From the NCBI GenBank assembly GCA_946186735.1, contig CAMHOK010000006.1, positions 1-34,784 on the forward strand: a stretch of DNA of 34,784 nt. Direction: 5' to 3'. The notes under the pieces are model-generated. The model did no database searches. It was not told where the DNA came from and was given only the letters and a program-made list of their open reading frames with translations. Position 1 is the stretch's first letter, and every line of letters starts with the position of its first letter. Position numbers and translations under genes: made by a program. Source of the DNA: an uncultured Bacteroidales bacterium. GTDB taxonomy: Bacteria > Bacteroidota > Bacteroidia > Bacteroidales > Paludibacteraceae. Positions 1 to 8,578 of this stretch are shown in pieces.

Positions 1-54
1 AGGAGGCTCTCTTAGAACTCCTCAACTACTCTATCAATCGACTCTACTGATTGC

Positions 55-693
55 TTATATAAACTTATATAAGGTCTCTTCTACTTCTCTTCTCACATTT
101 TCTCTTACCTGCTCGTCATCGATAGTGTTGACCACCTCTGCAGCAAAAGCTTCGAGCAGCAGACGCTGCGCATGCTCGCGGCTGATGCCACGCTGCTGCA
201 TATAGAAAAGAGCGGTATCGTCAAGCTGACCGGTAGAGGCACCGTGAGAACAATGAACATCGTCTGCATAGATCTCCAGCTGAGGCATGGTACGCATACG
301 AGCATCGTCAGAAAGGATGATGTTTCTGTTGGTCTGATAAGCGTCGGTCTTCTGCGCATCTTGAGCCACCTTGAGCCTGCCTGCGAACGAAGCCTGAGCC
401 TTGTCTGACAACACATACTTGAACAACTGCTCACTCTTGCCCCCACCCTTGACATGAACAAGAGAGGTCGAGAGGTCAACCTTCTGCTCGCCTCCTGCCA
501 CAACCAGACCATACAACCTGGTCTGAGCACCTTCGCCCGACTGATTGACATAGACCTGCATCGACACATCATCACCACCCACAACGATGATATGCACAGT
601 AAGCTCCGACCCCTCTTCTTGCTCAATCCGGAGCTCTTGAGACGATGGGTTGAGAAGCACCAAGTGCCGGGTTTGTCCTTTGGATAATAACAT
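55..693 (-). CDS. sufD: SufD-like Fe-S cluster assembly protein, short (212 aa) form covering the C-terminal core
   Basis: ORF 13 bp downstream of sufC. Contains DVHCSHGASTGQLDDTALFYMQQRGIS, the typical SufB/SufD C-terminal motif. The N-terminal half of usual SufD is absent. Confidence 0.85.
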   Translation of the reverse strand: MLLSKGQTRHLVLLNPSSQELRIEQEEGSELTVHIIVVGGDDVSMQVYVNQSGEGAQTRLYGLVVAGGEQKVDLSTSLVHVKGGGKSEQLFKYVLSDKAQASFAGRLKVAQDAQKTDAYQTNRNIILSDDARMRTMPQLEIYADDVHCSHGASTGQLDDTALFYMQQRGISREHAQRLLLEAFAAEVVNTIDDEQVRENVRREVEETLYKFI

Positions 694-705
694 AACACTC
701 TTTAC

Positions 706-1452
706 TTATTTGTGCAACAACCAATCGTAACCTCGCTCTTCGAGCTCGAGAGCCAACTCCTTGCCGCCCGTACGGATGATCTGTCCGTCAGAGAGCACAT
801 GTACGAAGTCAGGAACGATATAATCTAACAAACGCTGATAGTGAGTGATGACGATAGAAGCGTTGTGAGGAGTCTTGAGCTTGTTCACACCCTCAGCCAC
901 TATACGCAAAGCGTCGATATCCAGACCAGAGTCGGTCTCATCCAGTATGCTCAGCGAGGGCTCTAACATTGCCATCTGGAAGATCTCGTTGCGTTTCTTC
1001 TCACCGCCCGAGAACCCCTCGTTAACCGAGCGGTTGGTGAGCTTGGAGTCTAACTCCACCAACGCCTTCTTCTCGCGCATGAGACGCAAGAACTCAGTGG
1101 ACGACAACTCCGGCTTACCCTCGTAAGCACGCTTCTCGTTGACTGCCGTCCGCATAAAATTGACCATACTCACACCCGGTATCTCCACCGGATACTGAAA
1201 ACTGAGGAAGACGCCCTCGCGAGCTCTTATCTCAGGCGACATCGACAACAAGTCTTTTCCTTTGAAGATGACCTCACCCTCTGTGACCTCGTATGCCGGA
1301 TGTCCGGTCAACACTGCACTCAGCGTTGACTTGCCCGCCCCGTTAGGACCCATGAGAGCATGTGTCTCACCCTCGCCTATCTCAAGATTGACTCCTTTTA
1401 AGATCTCTTTGCCTTGTATAGATGCATGAAGATTGCGTATTTCAAGAAGCAT
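706..1452 (-). CDS. sufC: Fe-S cluster assembly ATPase SufC
   Basis: Walker [10 protein letters not shown], signature [36 protein letters not shown], 248 aa; SufC-type. Confidence 0.95.
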   Translation of the reverse strand: MLLEIRNLHASIQGKEILKGVNLEIGEGETHALMGPNGAGKSTLSAVLTGHPAYEVTEGEVIFKGKDLLSMSPEIRAREGVFLSFQYPVEIPGVSMVNFMRTAVNEKRAYEGKPELSSTEFLRLMREKKALVELDSKLTNRSVNEGFSGGEKKRNEIFQMAMLEPSLSILDETDSGLDIDALRIVAEGVNKLKTPHNASIVITHYQRLLDYIVPDFVHVLSDGQIIRTGGKELALELEERGYDWLLHK

Positions 1453-1464
1453 AATGTTTTGGTT

Positions 1465-2475
1465 TTATCGATTATCTTTGATTACTTGCATCACCACGCG
1501 CCCTACCATGTCTAAGGTGGTCTTGTCGATATGCTGCAGGTCGTCCTTGGTGGTGTGCCATATATGGAAGAAGCCGGTCTCTGACCCTTGCTCATAATGG
1601 ATGATGTCTAAGCAAGGTATGCCGGCTATGGTATTGATATAGTAGTGGTCGTCGGTAATGGGGTAACTCATGGTCTTGAGGAACGACTGCCCGTAGCCTA
1701 AGTCAGATGCTGCTTTCCACACCTTATCTACATAAGGTTGGGCATACTGCATCGACACATACTCCTTGGGAAAGACTGCCCCCGGAGCACCCACCATATC
1801 GAGCACTATACCAAAAGCGTAGTCCTTACTCTCATCCTTGTGGTCTTGAGCCCACAGCTGACTGCCTAAGCACCATGTGTCTTCTCTCTGCTTGCCGGTG
1901 TAGAAATCAGGTGTGCCCATGTCCTCACAGTCGAAGAAGATGATATCCACTGCCGGCTGCTCGCCTGTCTTCAGCGACGACTCATGTATCTGCCGTGCCA
2001 CCTCTAACAGCACTCCCACACCCGAGGCACCGTCGTTAGCTCCGGGTACCGGCTCGCGACGCATGTCATAATCCTCTTCTTGGTCGCTCCACGGACGAGA
2101 GTCCCAATGGGCAGCCAGCAACAGACGATGACTCTTCTCCTTGCCGAAGCGAGCTACGATATTCTTGACATGCTGCGACTTACCTTCGTAGTTGAGCATC
2201 TCGCCCTCCTCCACTCTCACCTCGTCGCAGAAACGGCTAAGCTGCTTCTGCAGATAAAGGCAACACTCCTCGTGAGCAACGCTACCCGGCACACGGGCAC
2301 CCATACTCACCTGGTCCTTGATATACATGTAGGCCGAGTCGGCAGAGAAAGTAGGCTTAACGGCTGTCTGAGACGACGACGCGGGTTTGCCGCACGACAA
2401 GAGTAGAGCCGTGGACATAACCGACAGAAGCAACATGATTAACGATATCTTCCTCACTGATTGGTGCATAAGCAT
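1465..2475 (-). CDS. M28-family glutaminyl-peptide cyclotransferase-like lipoprotein
   Basis: Signal peptide with lipobox (LLLSC). M28 metal-site motifs AHWDSRPWSD, PGANDGASGVGVLLEVAR, FFDCEDMG, DMVG. Confidence 0.85.
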   Translation of the reverse strand: MLMHQSVRKISLIMLLLSVMSTALLLSCGKPASSSQTAVKPTFSADSAYMYIKDQVSMGARVPGSVAHEECCLYLQKQLSRFCDEVRVEEGEMLNYEGKSQHVKNIVARFGKEKSHRLLLAAHWDSRPWSDQEEDYDMRREPVPGANDGASGVGVLLEVARQIHESSLKTGEQPAVDIIFFDCEDMGTPDFYTGKQREDTWCLGSQLWAQDHKDESKDYAFGIVLDMVGAPGAVFPKEYVSMQYAQPYVDKVWKAASDLGYGQSFLKTMSYPITDDHYYINTIAGIPCLDIIHYEQGSETGFFHIWHTTKDDLQHIDKTTLDMVGRVVMQVIKDNR

Positions 2476-2477
2476 GT

Positions 2478-3440
2478 TTATCTCTTGTTGATCTCGCTGA
2501 TGGAGCGGTGCTCTTGGATGGCCATGATAGTGTCAGCAAAAGCTTTGGCTACACTCACCGTCTTCACTTTCTCGCAACGCTTGGTATCGAAAGGCAGCGA
2601 ATCGGTGAACACCAGCTCTTCTAAGTCAGAGTCCATGATCTTCTGGCAGGCATTGCCCGACATGAGACCATGACTCACTATTGCTCTGACCGACTTAGCA
2701 CCTTTCTTCTTCATCACTTTGGCGGCTTTGCACAAGGTGCCGGCGGTATCGGCTATATCGTCAATGATGACCACATCCTTATCTTTCACCGAACCAAGGA
2801 CGCGCATCTCGCTCACTTTGTTGGCTTTCTTGCGGTTCTTATAGCAGATGACCATAGGCACTTCTTGATGTATATCCATGCCTATACGCTTAACGAACGA
2901 CGCCGCCCGCTTCGAGCCGCCTATGTCAGGCGAGGCAATGATGAGATCTTTCAGTTTCAACCCTTCCACATAGGTTGCCAGCGTCTCTGCTCCATAGAGG
3001 TGATCGACAGGGATATCGAAGAACCCTTGGATCTGGTCGGCATGCAGGTCGATGGTGATGACACGGTCGCAACCCGCCGTCTGAAGCATGTTGGCCACAA
3101 GCTTGGCACCGATGCTCACACGAGGCTGGTCTTTCCTGTCCTGACGAGCCCAACCAAAATAAGGTATGACAGCTATCACCTTATAAGCACTGGCACGACG
3201 AGCCGCGTCAATCATAAGCAACAACTCCATAAGATTGTCTGCCGAAGGACATGTGGACTGAACAAGATAGACGCTGTGTCCGCGCACCGTCTCTTCAAAA
3301 GCTACCGCATACTCTCCGTCAGAGAAATGCTGAATATTGACCTTGCCAAGCTCGCATCCGAGATGCCGGCATATACGTTGTGCGATGGTAACACCTTTGC
3401 TACCCGCAAAAACTTTGAAAGGAAAAGGACCTGAAGACAT
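2478..3440 (-). CDS. prs: Ribose-phosphate pyrophosphokinase
   Basis: PRPP synthetase motifs: FSDGE, YFGWARQDRK, DLHADQIQGFFDIPVDHL, DVVIIDDIADTAGTL. Confidence 0.96.
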   Translation of the reverse strand: MSSGPFPFKVFAGSKGVTIAQRICRHLGCELGKVNIQHFSDGEYAVAFEETVRGHSVYLVQSTCPSADNLMELLLMIDAARRASAYKVIAVIPYFGWARQDRKDQPRVSIGAKLVANMLQTAGCDRVITIDLHADQIQGFFDIPVDHLYGAETLATYVEGLKLKDLIIASPDIGGSKRAASFVKRIGMDIHQEVPMVICYKNRKKANKVSEMRVLGSVKDKDVVIIDDIADTAGTLCKAAKVMKKKGAKSVRAIVSHGLMSGNACQKIMDSDLEELVFTDSLPFDTKRCEKVKTVSVAKAFADTIMAIQEHRSISEINKR

Positions 3441-3502
3441 GATATTGTTGAATTAGTTGGTTGTTCGTGCTTTTTAGAGCATACCCGATTCTTCCAAAAA
3501 CG

Positions 3503-3575
3503 CTGCAAAGGTACAAAAAAGATTGTACATGACAAAAGCATTTTTGAGATTGGCAAGTTTTTTGTACCTTTGCAG
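3503..3575. promoter_or_regulatory. Back-to-back divergent Bacteroidetes promoters inside an 18-bp perfect inverted repeat
   Basis: CTGCAAAGGTACAAAAAA (3503-3520) is the reverse complement of TTTTTTGTACCTTTGCAG (3558-3575). Each arm holds TACCTTTG. TTTG -33 elements lie at 3543-3546 (+) and 3536-3533 (-), with spacers of 18 and 19 nt. Confidence 0.8.
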
Positions 3576-3610
3576 GCGAATAAGATAATTTTTACAAAAC
3601 ACATATCAAT

Positions 3611-4564
3611 ATGAAAACAACCAACACACTTTTTATTCTTTTCCTCAGCCTCTTTTTCTCCAATGCTCTCATAGCTCAGACTGTTGAACTTTATCCTTTT
3701 GGCGACATGGACCAATGGGTAGTGCGCGAGATCAAGGAGTCAGGCATTATCGGAGGTAACACCGTTACTATCTATGCTATCGGTCCCACCGACACTATCC
3801 GCGAGAACAAGCCTTATGTCTATGGCAAGAAAGGCTGCCCGTGGACGGTGAGCAACGCATACGCCGTGGTGGCAGGTGTGAAGAAAGGTTCGTGCTCTGT
3901 TTATCCCGAGAAGCGCGGCAACGGCTATTGCGCTCACATGGAAGTGAAGCTCGAGAAAGTGAAAGCTTTAGGTATCATCAACAAGACGGTTATTGCGGGT
4001 GGTAGTATCTTCACCGGCCGAACCATCGAGCCTATCACCACCACCGACGACCCTTATCAGAACATCGACTACGGCGTGCGCTTCACGCGTTGTCCCTCAG
4101 CTCTCATGTTCGACTATAAGACCCTCATCAGCGACGAGCAGACCCTCACCGTCACCAAAGGCGGCTCGGTCAAGACACAACCGGGACATGACGAGTGCGC
4201 CGCCTTCCTGCTCCTGCAGAAGAGATGGGAAGATGAGAACGGACAGATACACGCACTCAGAGTAGGTACAGCCTATGAGCGCTTCACCAAGACACAGAAA
4301 GAATGGGTCAACAACCATACCGTCACCGTCAAGTACGGAGACATCACCAAAGATAAAGACTTCAAGAGCTATATGGGCTTAGGCAGAACCATGCGCGCCA
4401 TGAACTCCAAGGGGAAGATAGTGCCTATCATCGAAGAGGGATGGGCTGCGCCGGGAGAGAAGCCCACACACATCATCCTCTCGTTCAACTGCGGCACACA
4501 CGAGGCTTTTGTGGGCCACGAAGGAAACAGCTTCTGGGTAGATAACGTCAAATTGGTTTACTAA
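3611..4564 (+). CDS. PCMD-domain-like secreted protein (putative carbohydrate-metabolism domain)
   Basis: Signal peptide MKTTNTLFILFLSLFFSNALIAQ; the overall layout (…GNSFWVDNVKLVY end) resembles Bacteroidales PCMD proteins. Confidence 0.65.
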   Translation: MKTTNTLFILFLSLFFSNALIAQTVELYPFGDMDQWVVREIKESGIIGGNTVTIYAIGPTDTIRENKPYVYGKKGCPWTVSNAYAVVAGVKKGSCSVYPEKRGNGYCAHMEVKLEKVKALGIINKTVIAGGSIFTGRTIEPITTTDDPYQNIDYGVRFTRCPSALMFDYKTLISDEQTLTVTKGGSVKTQPGHDECAAFLLLQKRWEDENGQIHALRVGTAYERFTKTQKEWVNNHTVTVKYGDITKDKDFKSYMGLGRTMRAMNSKGKIVPIIEEGWAAPGEKPTHIILSFNCGTHEAFVGHEGNSFWVDNVKLVY

Positions 4565-5742
4565 TGGATCAGGTCGTTGCATATCTGAACACGCTTAACC
4601 CATCAGTACCCGAATATATTGTTATGGGTGTGATGGGTGTAAGTTTTCTCTATCAACTCTACTTCTATATCCGCTATATGGCGGGTGTCAATCGTGCCGT
4701 TCGCCGCGAGAAGAAAGCAGAGCAACCCTCCGAGCCCGCTCAATGGCCCGGAGTAACGGTTATCGTGAGTGCTCGCAACGAGGCATACAACCTCAAGGAG
4801 TATCTACCCCACCTGCTTGAGCAAGACTACCCCGAGTTTGAAGTGGTGGTTATCAACGATGGTAGCGAAGACTCTACCGACGGAGTGCTCAGTCAGCTCT
4901 TGCTCCGATACAAGAACCTGCGCCTCACTTTCGTTCCCAAAGACGCTCGTGTGGGCAGCTCCAAGAAGCTGGCTCTCACCCTCGGTGCCAAAGCAGCGCA
5001 CTACGACCTGCTGTTGCTCACCGATGCCGACTGCGTGCCTGAGTCTAACCAATGGATCAGGCAGATGATGAGCCGCTTCACCGAGGACAAGGATATAGTG
5101 CTGGGCTTCAGTCCGTATTTTCAAGAGAGAGGTGTACTCAATGACCTCATCAGCTACGACACTCTCTTCACCGGCCTGCAATATATGGGTATGGCACTCT
5201 CGCACCACCCCTACATGGGTGTGGGGCGCAACCTCGCTTACCGCAAACAGACCTTCTTCTCCTCCGGAGGCTTCACACCTTACTTAGCTCTGAAAGCCGG
5301 AGACGACGACCTGCTGGTCAATCATCTCGCCACCGCTCGCAACACAGCTGTGGTCTGCTCCCGGGAGAGCATCGTGTGGTCGGTGCCCAAAGATGAATGG
5401 GGCGAATGGCTCCACCAGAAAAGACGCCACCTGAGCGTGTCGCCGCACTACAAAGCATCAACCAAATGTCGCTTGACGATAGAACCGATAACAAGAGCGC
5501 TGTTCTACCTGTCAGTGATAGCGGCATGCTGCCTTGCCACACCTCTCATGTGGGCTCTTGCCGCCTTGCTCTTCCTCACACGACTCGTCATCACCATGAC
5601 TATCATCAACCGCTCTGCAAGACACTTCCATACACGAAGAGTAGGACTGCAGATAGTCTTATACGACATCTGCCTGCCCCTGCTCACACTCACTAACATG
5701 CTCATACTCGCCATCTTCCCATCGAAAAGGAACAGATGGTAA
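4564..5742 (+). CDS. Family 2 glycosyltransferase, membrane-associated
   Basis: VTVIVSARNEAYNLKEYLPHLLEQDYPEFEVVVINDGSEDSTDG, DADCVPE, KRRHLSVSPHY, and C-terminal TM segments. ATG overlaps the upstream stop (TAATG). Confidence 0.9.
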   Translation: MDQVVAYLNTLNPSVPEYIVMGVMGVSFLYQLYFYIRYMAGVNRAVRREKKAEQPSEPAQWPGVTVIVSARNEAYNLKEYLPHLLEQDYPEFEVVVINDGSEDSTDGVLSQLLLRYKNLRLTFVPKDARVGSSKKLALTLGAKAAHYDLLLLTDADCVPESNQWIRQMMSRFTEDKDIVLGFSPYFQERGVLNDLISYDTLFTGLQYMGMALSHHPYMGVGRNLAYRKQTFFSSGGFTPYLALKAGDDDLLVNHLATARNTAVVCSRESIVWSVPKDEWGEWLHQKRRHLSVSPHYKASTKCRLTIEPITRALFYLSVIAACCLATPLMWALAALLFLTRLVITMTIINRSARHFHTRRVGLQIVLYDICLPLLTLTNMLILAIFPSKRNRW

Positions 5743-5782
5743 CTAAAAAACAATAAACTCAATCGTAAAAACAACCAACAAT

Positions 5783-6088
5783 ATGCCGGAGAATAAGATT
5801 CAAATCAACCTCACTCCCGAGATAGCCGAAGGCACCTATGCCAACCTCGCTATCATCGCTCACTCACCCTCTGAGTTCATCATCGACTTCGTACGCATGA
5901 CGCCGGGAGCCAAGCAAGCTAATGTTAAGTCGCGCATCATCCTCACGCCCGACAACGCCAAGAAACTCATGCTCGCCCTGCAAGACAACATAGCTAAGTA
6001 TGAGCAACACTTGGGCAAGATCAACATCAACTCCGACGCACCGGCTCCCGCCCCCGTTCCTATGTCGTTTGGGGGAGGCGAGGCATAA
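5783..6088 (+). CDS. DUF3467 domain-containing protein
   Basis: EIAEGTYANLAIIAHSPSEFIIDFVRMTPGAKQANVKSRIILTPDNAKKLMLALQDNIAKYE fits the DUF3467 pattern. Confidence 0.85.
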   Translation: MPENKIQINLTPEIAEGTYANLAIIAHSPSEFIIDFVRMTPGAKQANVKSRIILTPDNAKKLMLALQDNIAKYEQHLGKININSDAPAPAPVPMSFGGGEA

Positions 6089-6100
6089 ACACACACTGCT

Positions 6101-7321
6101 ATGATAGACTCTGACGAACTGCAACGCATCAAACAGCGCTTTGGCATCATTGGCAACACCACCCAGCTCAACCGCGCCATCGAGGTGGCAGTACAGGTGG
6201 CACCTACCGACCTGTCTGTGCTCATCACCGGTGAGAGCGGCGTGGGTAAGGAGCATTTTCCTCAGATCATCCACCAGTACAGCAATTGCAAGCACGGACC
6301 GTATTTCGCCATCAACTGCGGAGCTATACCTGAGGGTACTATCGACTCTGAACTCTTCGGACATGAGAAAGGAGCATTCACCGACGCCCGCTCCGACCGT
6401 AAAGGCTATTTCGAGATAGCCGACGGCGGTACGCTCTTCTTAGATGAGGTGGGCGAGCTGCCTCTCTCCACGCAAGTAAGACTACTGCGTGTGTTAGAGA
6501 CCGGCGAGTTTATCAAGGTGGGCTCATCGAAAGCTCAGAAGACTAAGGTACGCGTAGTGGCTGCCACCAACCTCAACATGAAAGAGGCTATCATGGATGG
6601 TAAGTTCCGCGAAGACCTCTACTATCGTCTCAACAGCATCGAGATACACTTGCCGCCCTTGCGCGAACGCAAAGAGGACATACCCCTGCTCTTTCGTAAG
6701 TTCGCCGTTGACTTCGCCGAGCGCACACACATGCCGCCCATCCGCCTCAACAACGAAGCTACGGCGCTGCTGCAGAACTACTACTGGTACGGCAATATCC
6801 GACAACTCAAGAACGTGGCTGAACAGATCTCTGTCATCGAGTCTCAGCGCGAGATCAACGCCGACACACTGCGCACCTACCTGCCCGACAACGAGGCAGG
6901 ACGCACACCTGCTGTCATCCATCGACCTGCCGACAGAGAACAGATAATGAACGAGAGAGAGATGTTCTACTACCGCATGCTCTTCGAACTGAAGAACGAG
7001 ATGAAAGAGCTCAAAGAGCAGATAGCTGCCCTCTCGCAGAACGAGCTCCAAACAAAAGTAACAGAGCCGACAATGACCATCCCCGTGCGCGACAACACAG
7101 CCTCATCGCCTGTCATCAACACCAACCCCACCATCAAGAAAGAAGAGTATCAGACCGCCGAAGAGGTCAAGCAAGAGCCTACCGTATCGATGCAGCAGAT
7201 GGAGCGCGAGGCCATCGTCCAATCGCTCGAGAGACACGCAGGCAACCGCAGAGATGCAGCTGCCGAACTGGGCATATCCGAACGCACTCTGTACAGAAAA
7301 ATCAAATCATACGGACTCTGA
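6101..7321 (+). CDS. Sigma-54-interacting transcriptional activator lacking a receiver domain, with Fis-type HTH
   Basis: AAA+ motifs GESGVGKE, ELFGHEKGAFTDA, GGTLFLDEVGELP; C-terminal Fis-like HTH HAGNRRDAAAELGISERTLYRKIKSYGL. Confidence 0.93.
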   Translation: MIDSDELQRIKQRFGIIGNTTQLNRAIEVAVQVAPTDLSVLITGESGVGKEHFPQIIHQYSNCKHGPYFAINCGAIPEGTIDSELFGHEKGAFTDARSDRKGYFEIADGGTLFLDEVGELPLSTQVRLLRVLETGEFIKVGSSKAQKTKVRVVAATNLNMKEAIMDGKFREDLYYRLNSIEIHLPPLRERKEDIPLLFRKFAVDFAERTHMPPIRLNNEATALLQNYYWYGNIRQLKNVAEQISVIESQREINADTLRTYLPDNEAGRTPAVIHRPADREQIMNEREMFYYRMLFELKNEMKELKEQIAALSQNELQTKVTEPTMTIPVRDNTASSPVINTNPTIKKEEYQTAEEVKQEPTVSMQQMEREAIVQSLERHAGNRRDAAAELGISERTLYRKIKSYGL

Positions 7322-7365
7322 CCTCAGGTCTGAGTCGCGACGTAAGACTCATCCAACACCTCAAC

Positions 7366-7881
7366 ATGATGACACGCACACACCTTCTTATCTTGCTGCT
7401 TGGCTTGACACAGTTGTTCAGCTCATGCGTCATACGCTATCGCTTCAACGGTGCCAGCATCGACTATACTAAGGTCAAGTCGATCTCTATTGCCGAATTC
7501 CCTAACAACGCACCCATGGTCAACCCTACCCTCTCGTCCGACCTCACCGAAGGAATAAGAGATATCTTCAGAAGACAGACCCGACTCGAGGTCAGCCAGA
7601 AAGACGGAGACATGGAGCTGGAGGGAGAGATAACCAACTACTACATCACACCTATGGCTATCTCTGCCGACTCCTATTCGGCACAGACCAAGCTGACAAT
7701 GAACGTGAAGGTAAGGTTCACCAACAACACCGCTCCCGAAGAGTCGTTTGAGAAAACCTACAGTGCTTTCCAGATTTTCGACTCCTCAAGCATGCTCAAC
7801 GATGTGCAAGACGAGCTTTGCGCCACCATGATCAAAGAGATAGCAGAGAGTATCTTCAACGACACCGTTGCCAGATGGTAA
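7366..7881 (+). CDS. lptE: LptE-family LPS assembly lipoprotein
   Basis: Lipobox FSSC; YRFNGASIDYTKVKSISIAEFPNNAPMVNPTLSSDLTEGIRDIF…, the typical Bacteroidetes LptE pattern. Confidence 0.85.
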   Translation: MMTRTHLLILLLGLTQLFSSCVIRYRFNGASIDYTKVKSISIAEFPNNAPMVNPTLSSDLTEGIRDIFRRQTRLEVSQKDGDMELEGEITNYYITPMAISADSYSAQTKLTMNVKVRFTNNTAPEESFEKTYSAFQIFDSSSMLNDVQDELCATMIKEIAESIFNDTVARW

Positions 7882-7909
7882 GATAAAAATAGCAAATAAT
7901 CTCTAAAGA

Positions 7910-7941
7910 TTTGCGTAATTCAAAAAAAAGTATTTACTTTG
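7910..7941 (+). promoter_or_regulatory. Bacteroidetes-type promoter upstream of secG
   Basis: TTTG (7910-7913), 20-nt spacer, TTACTTTG (7934-7941; one mismatch to TAnnTTTG). Confidence 0.55.
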
Positions 7942-8051
7942 CAGTCCGTTTCGTGGTATGCTCTCGCTTGAAGATACCTAAGGTGAGTCATCTTAAGGGT
8001 CAGGTCGTGAGTAACCACTATTGATTCTGAAAACAAAAAACAAACAGAAAT

Positions 8052-8393
8052 ATGAAAACAGCATTAGTTATTCTTATTGTTATTGCATCTATTCTGCTCA
8101 TCCTTTTAGTGTTGGTTCAGAACTCTAAGGGTGGAGGTTTGGCACAAGGTTTCTCAAGCGGTAACACCGTTCTTGGTGCTCCTAAGACTACCGATTTCCT
8201 TGAGAAAGCCACATGGTCGCTTATCGCTTTCATTGTCCTGCTGAGCATCTTTGCAGTAGGTCTGGGCAAGTCAAGCACAGAGCGTGTCAACGATGTTGAG
8301 TCGGCTATCGAGGCCGAGATGTCAAGTGCTATTGACGAAGCCAGCCAGAGTCAGACAAGCGCCGACTTCTCTGAGCAAGAAGAGCAAAACTAA
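8052..8393 (+). CDS. secG: Preprotein translocase subunit SecG
   Basis: VLVQNSKGGGLAQGFSSGNTVLGAPKTTDFLEKATW, two TM segments. Confidence 0.95.
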   Translation: MKTALVILIVIASILLILLVLVQNSKGGGLAQGFSSGNTVLGAPKTTDFLEKATWSLIAFIVLLSIFAVGLGKSSTERVNDVESAIEAEMSSAIDEASQSQTSADFSEQEEQN

Positions 8394-8425
8394 GCCTACA
8401 GGAAAAGCACTTAGGCTGATTAGAC

Positions 8426-8455
8426 AACCGTCGGATGTCCTCCGACGGTTTTTTT
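8426..8455 (+). terminator. Rho-independent terminator after secG
   Basis: Perfect 10-bp stem AACCGTCGGA / TCCGACGGTT with 5-nt loop and T-run. Confidence 0.9.
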
Positions 8456-8512
8456 GTGTCCGTAAAAAAAGCAAAATAGCAACGCTTATTTTTATTATTC
8501 GGGAAAAAGTAG

Positions 8513-8520
8513 TATCTTTG
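8513..8520 (+). promoter_or_regulatory. -7 element (TATCTTTG) for the POT transporter gene
   Basis: Exact TAnnTTTG about 58 bp upstream of ATG 8579; no clear TTTG -33. Confidence 0.55.
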
Positions 8521-8578
8521 TGGGCGAAACTTGCAAAACAGTATTCTGCGTCTTGCAACAACTAAAATCTATTATACT

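Noticed and set aside
2670-3434. 254-aa + strand ORF
   Set aside because: Antisense to the clear prs gene; no family motifs.
3503-3575. Inverted repeat as a transposon end or att site
   Set aside because: Fully explained by opposed promoter boxes; no transposase, target duplication or cargo.
3302-3715. 137-aa minus ORF spanning the divergent promoter
   Set aside because: Runs through two promoters and overlaps prs and the PCMD gene; composition is not protein-like.
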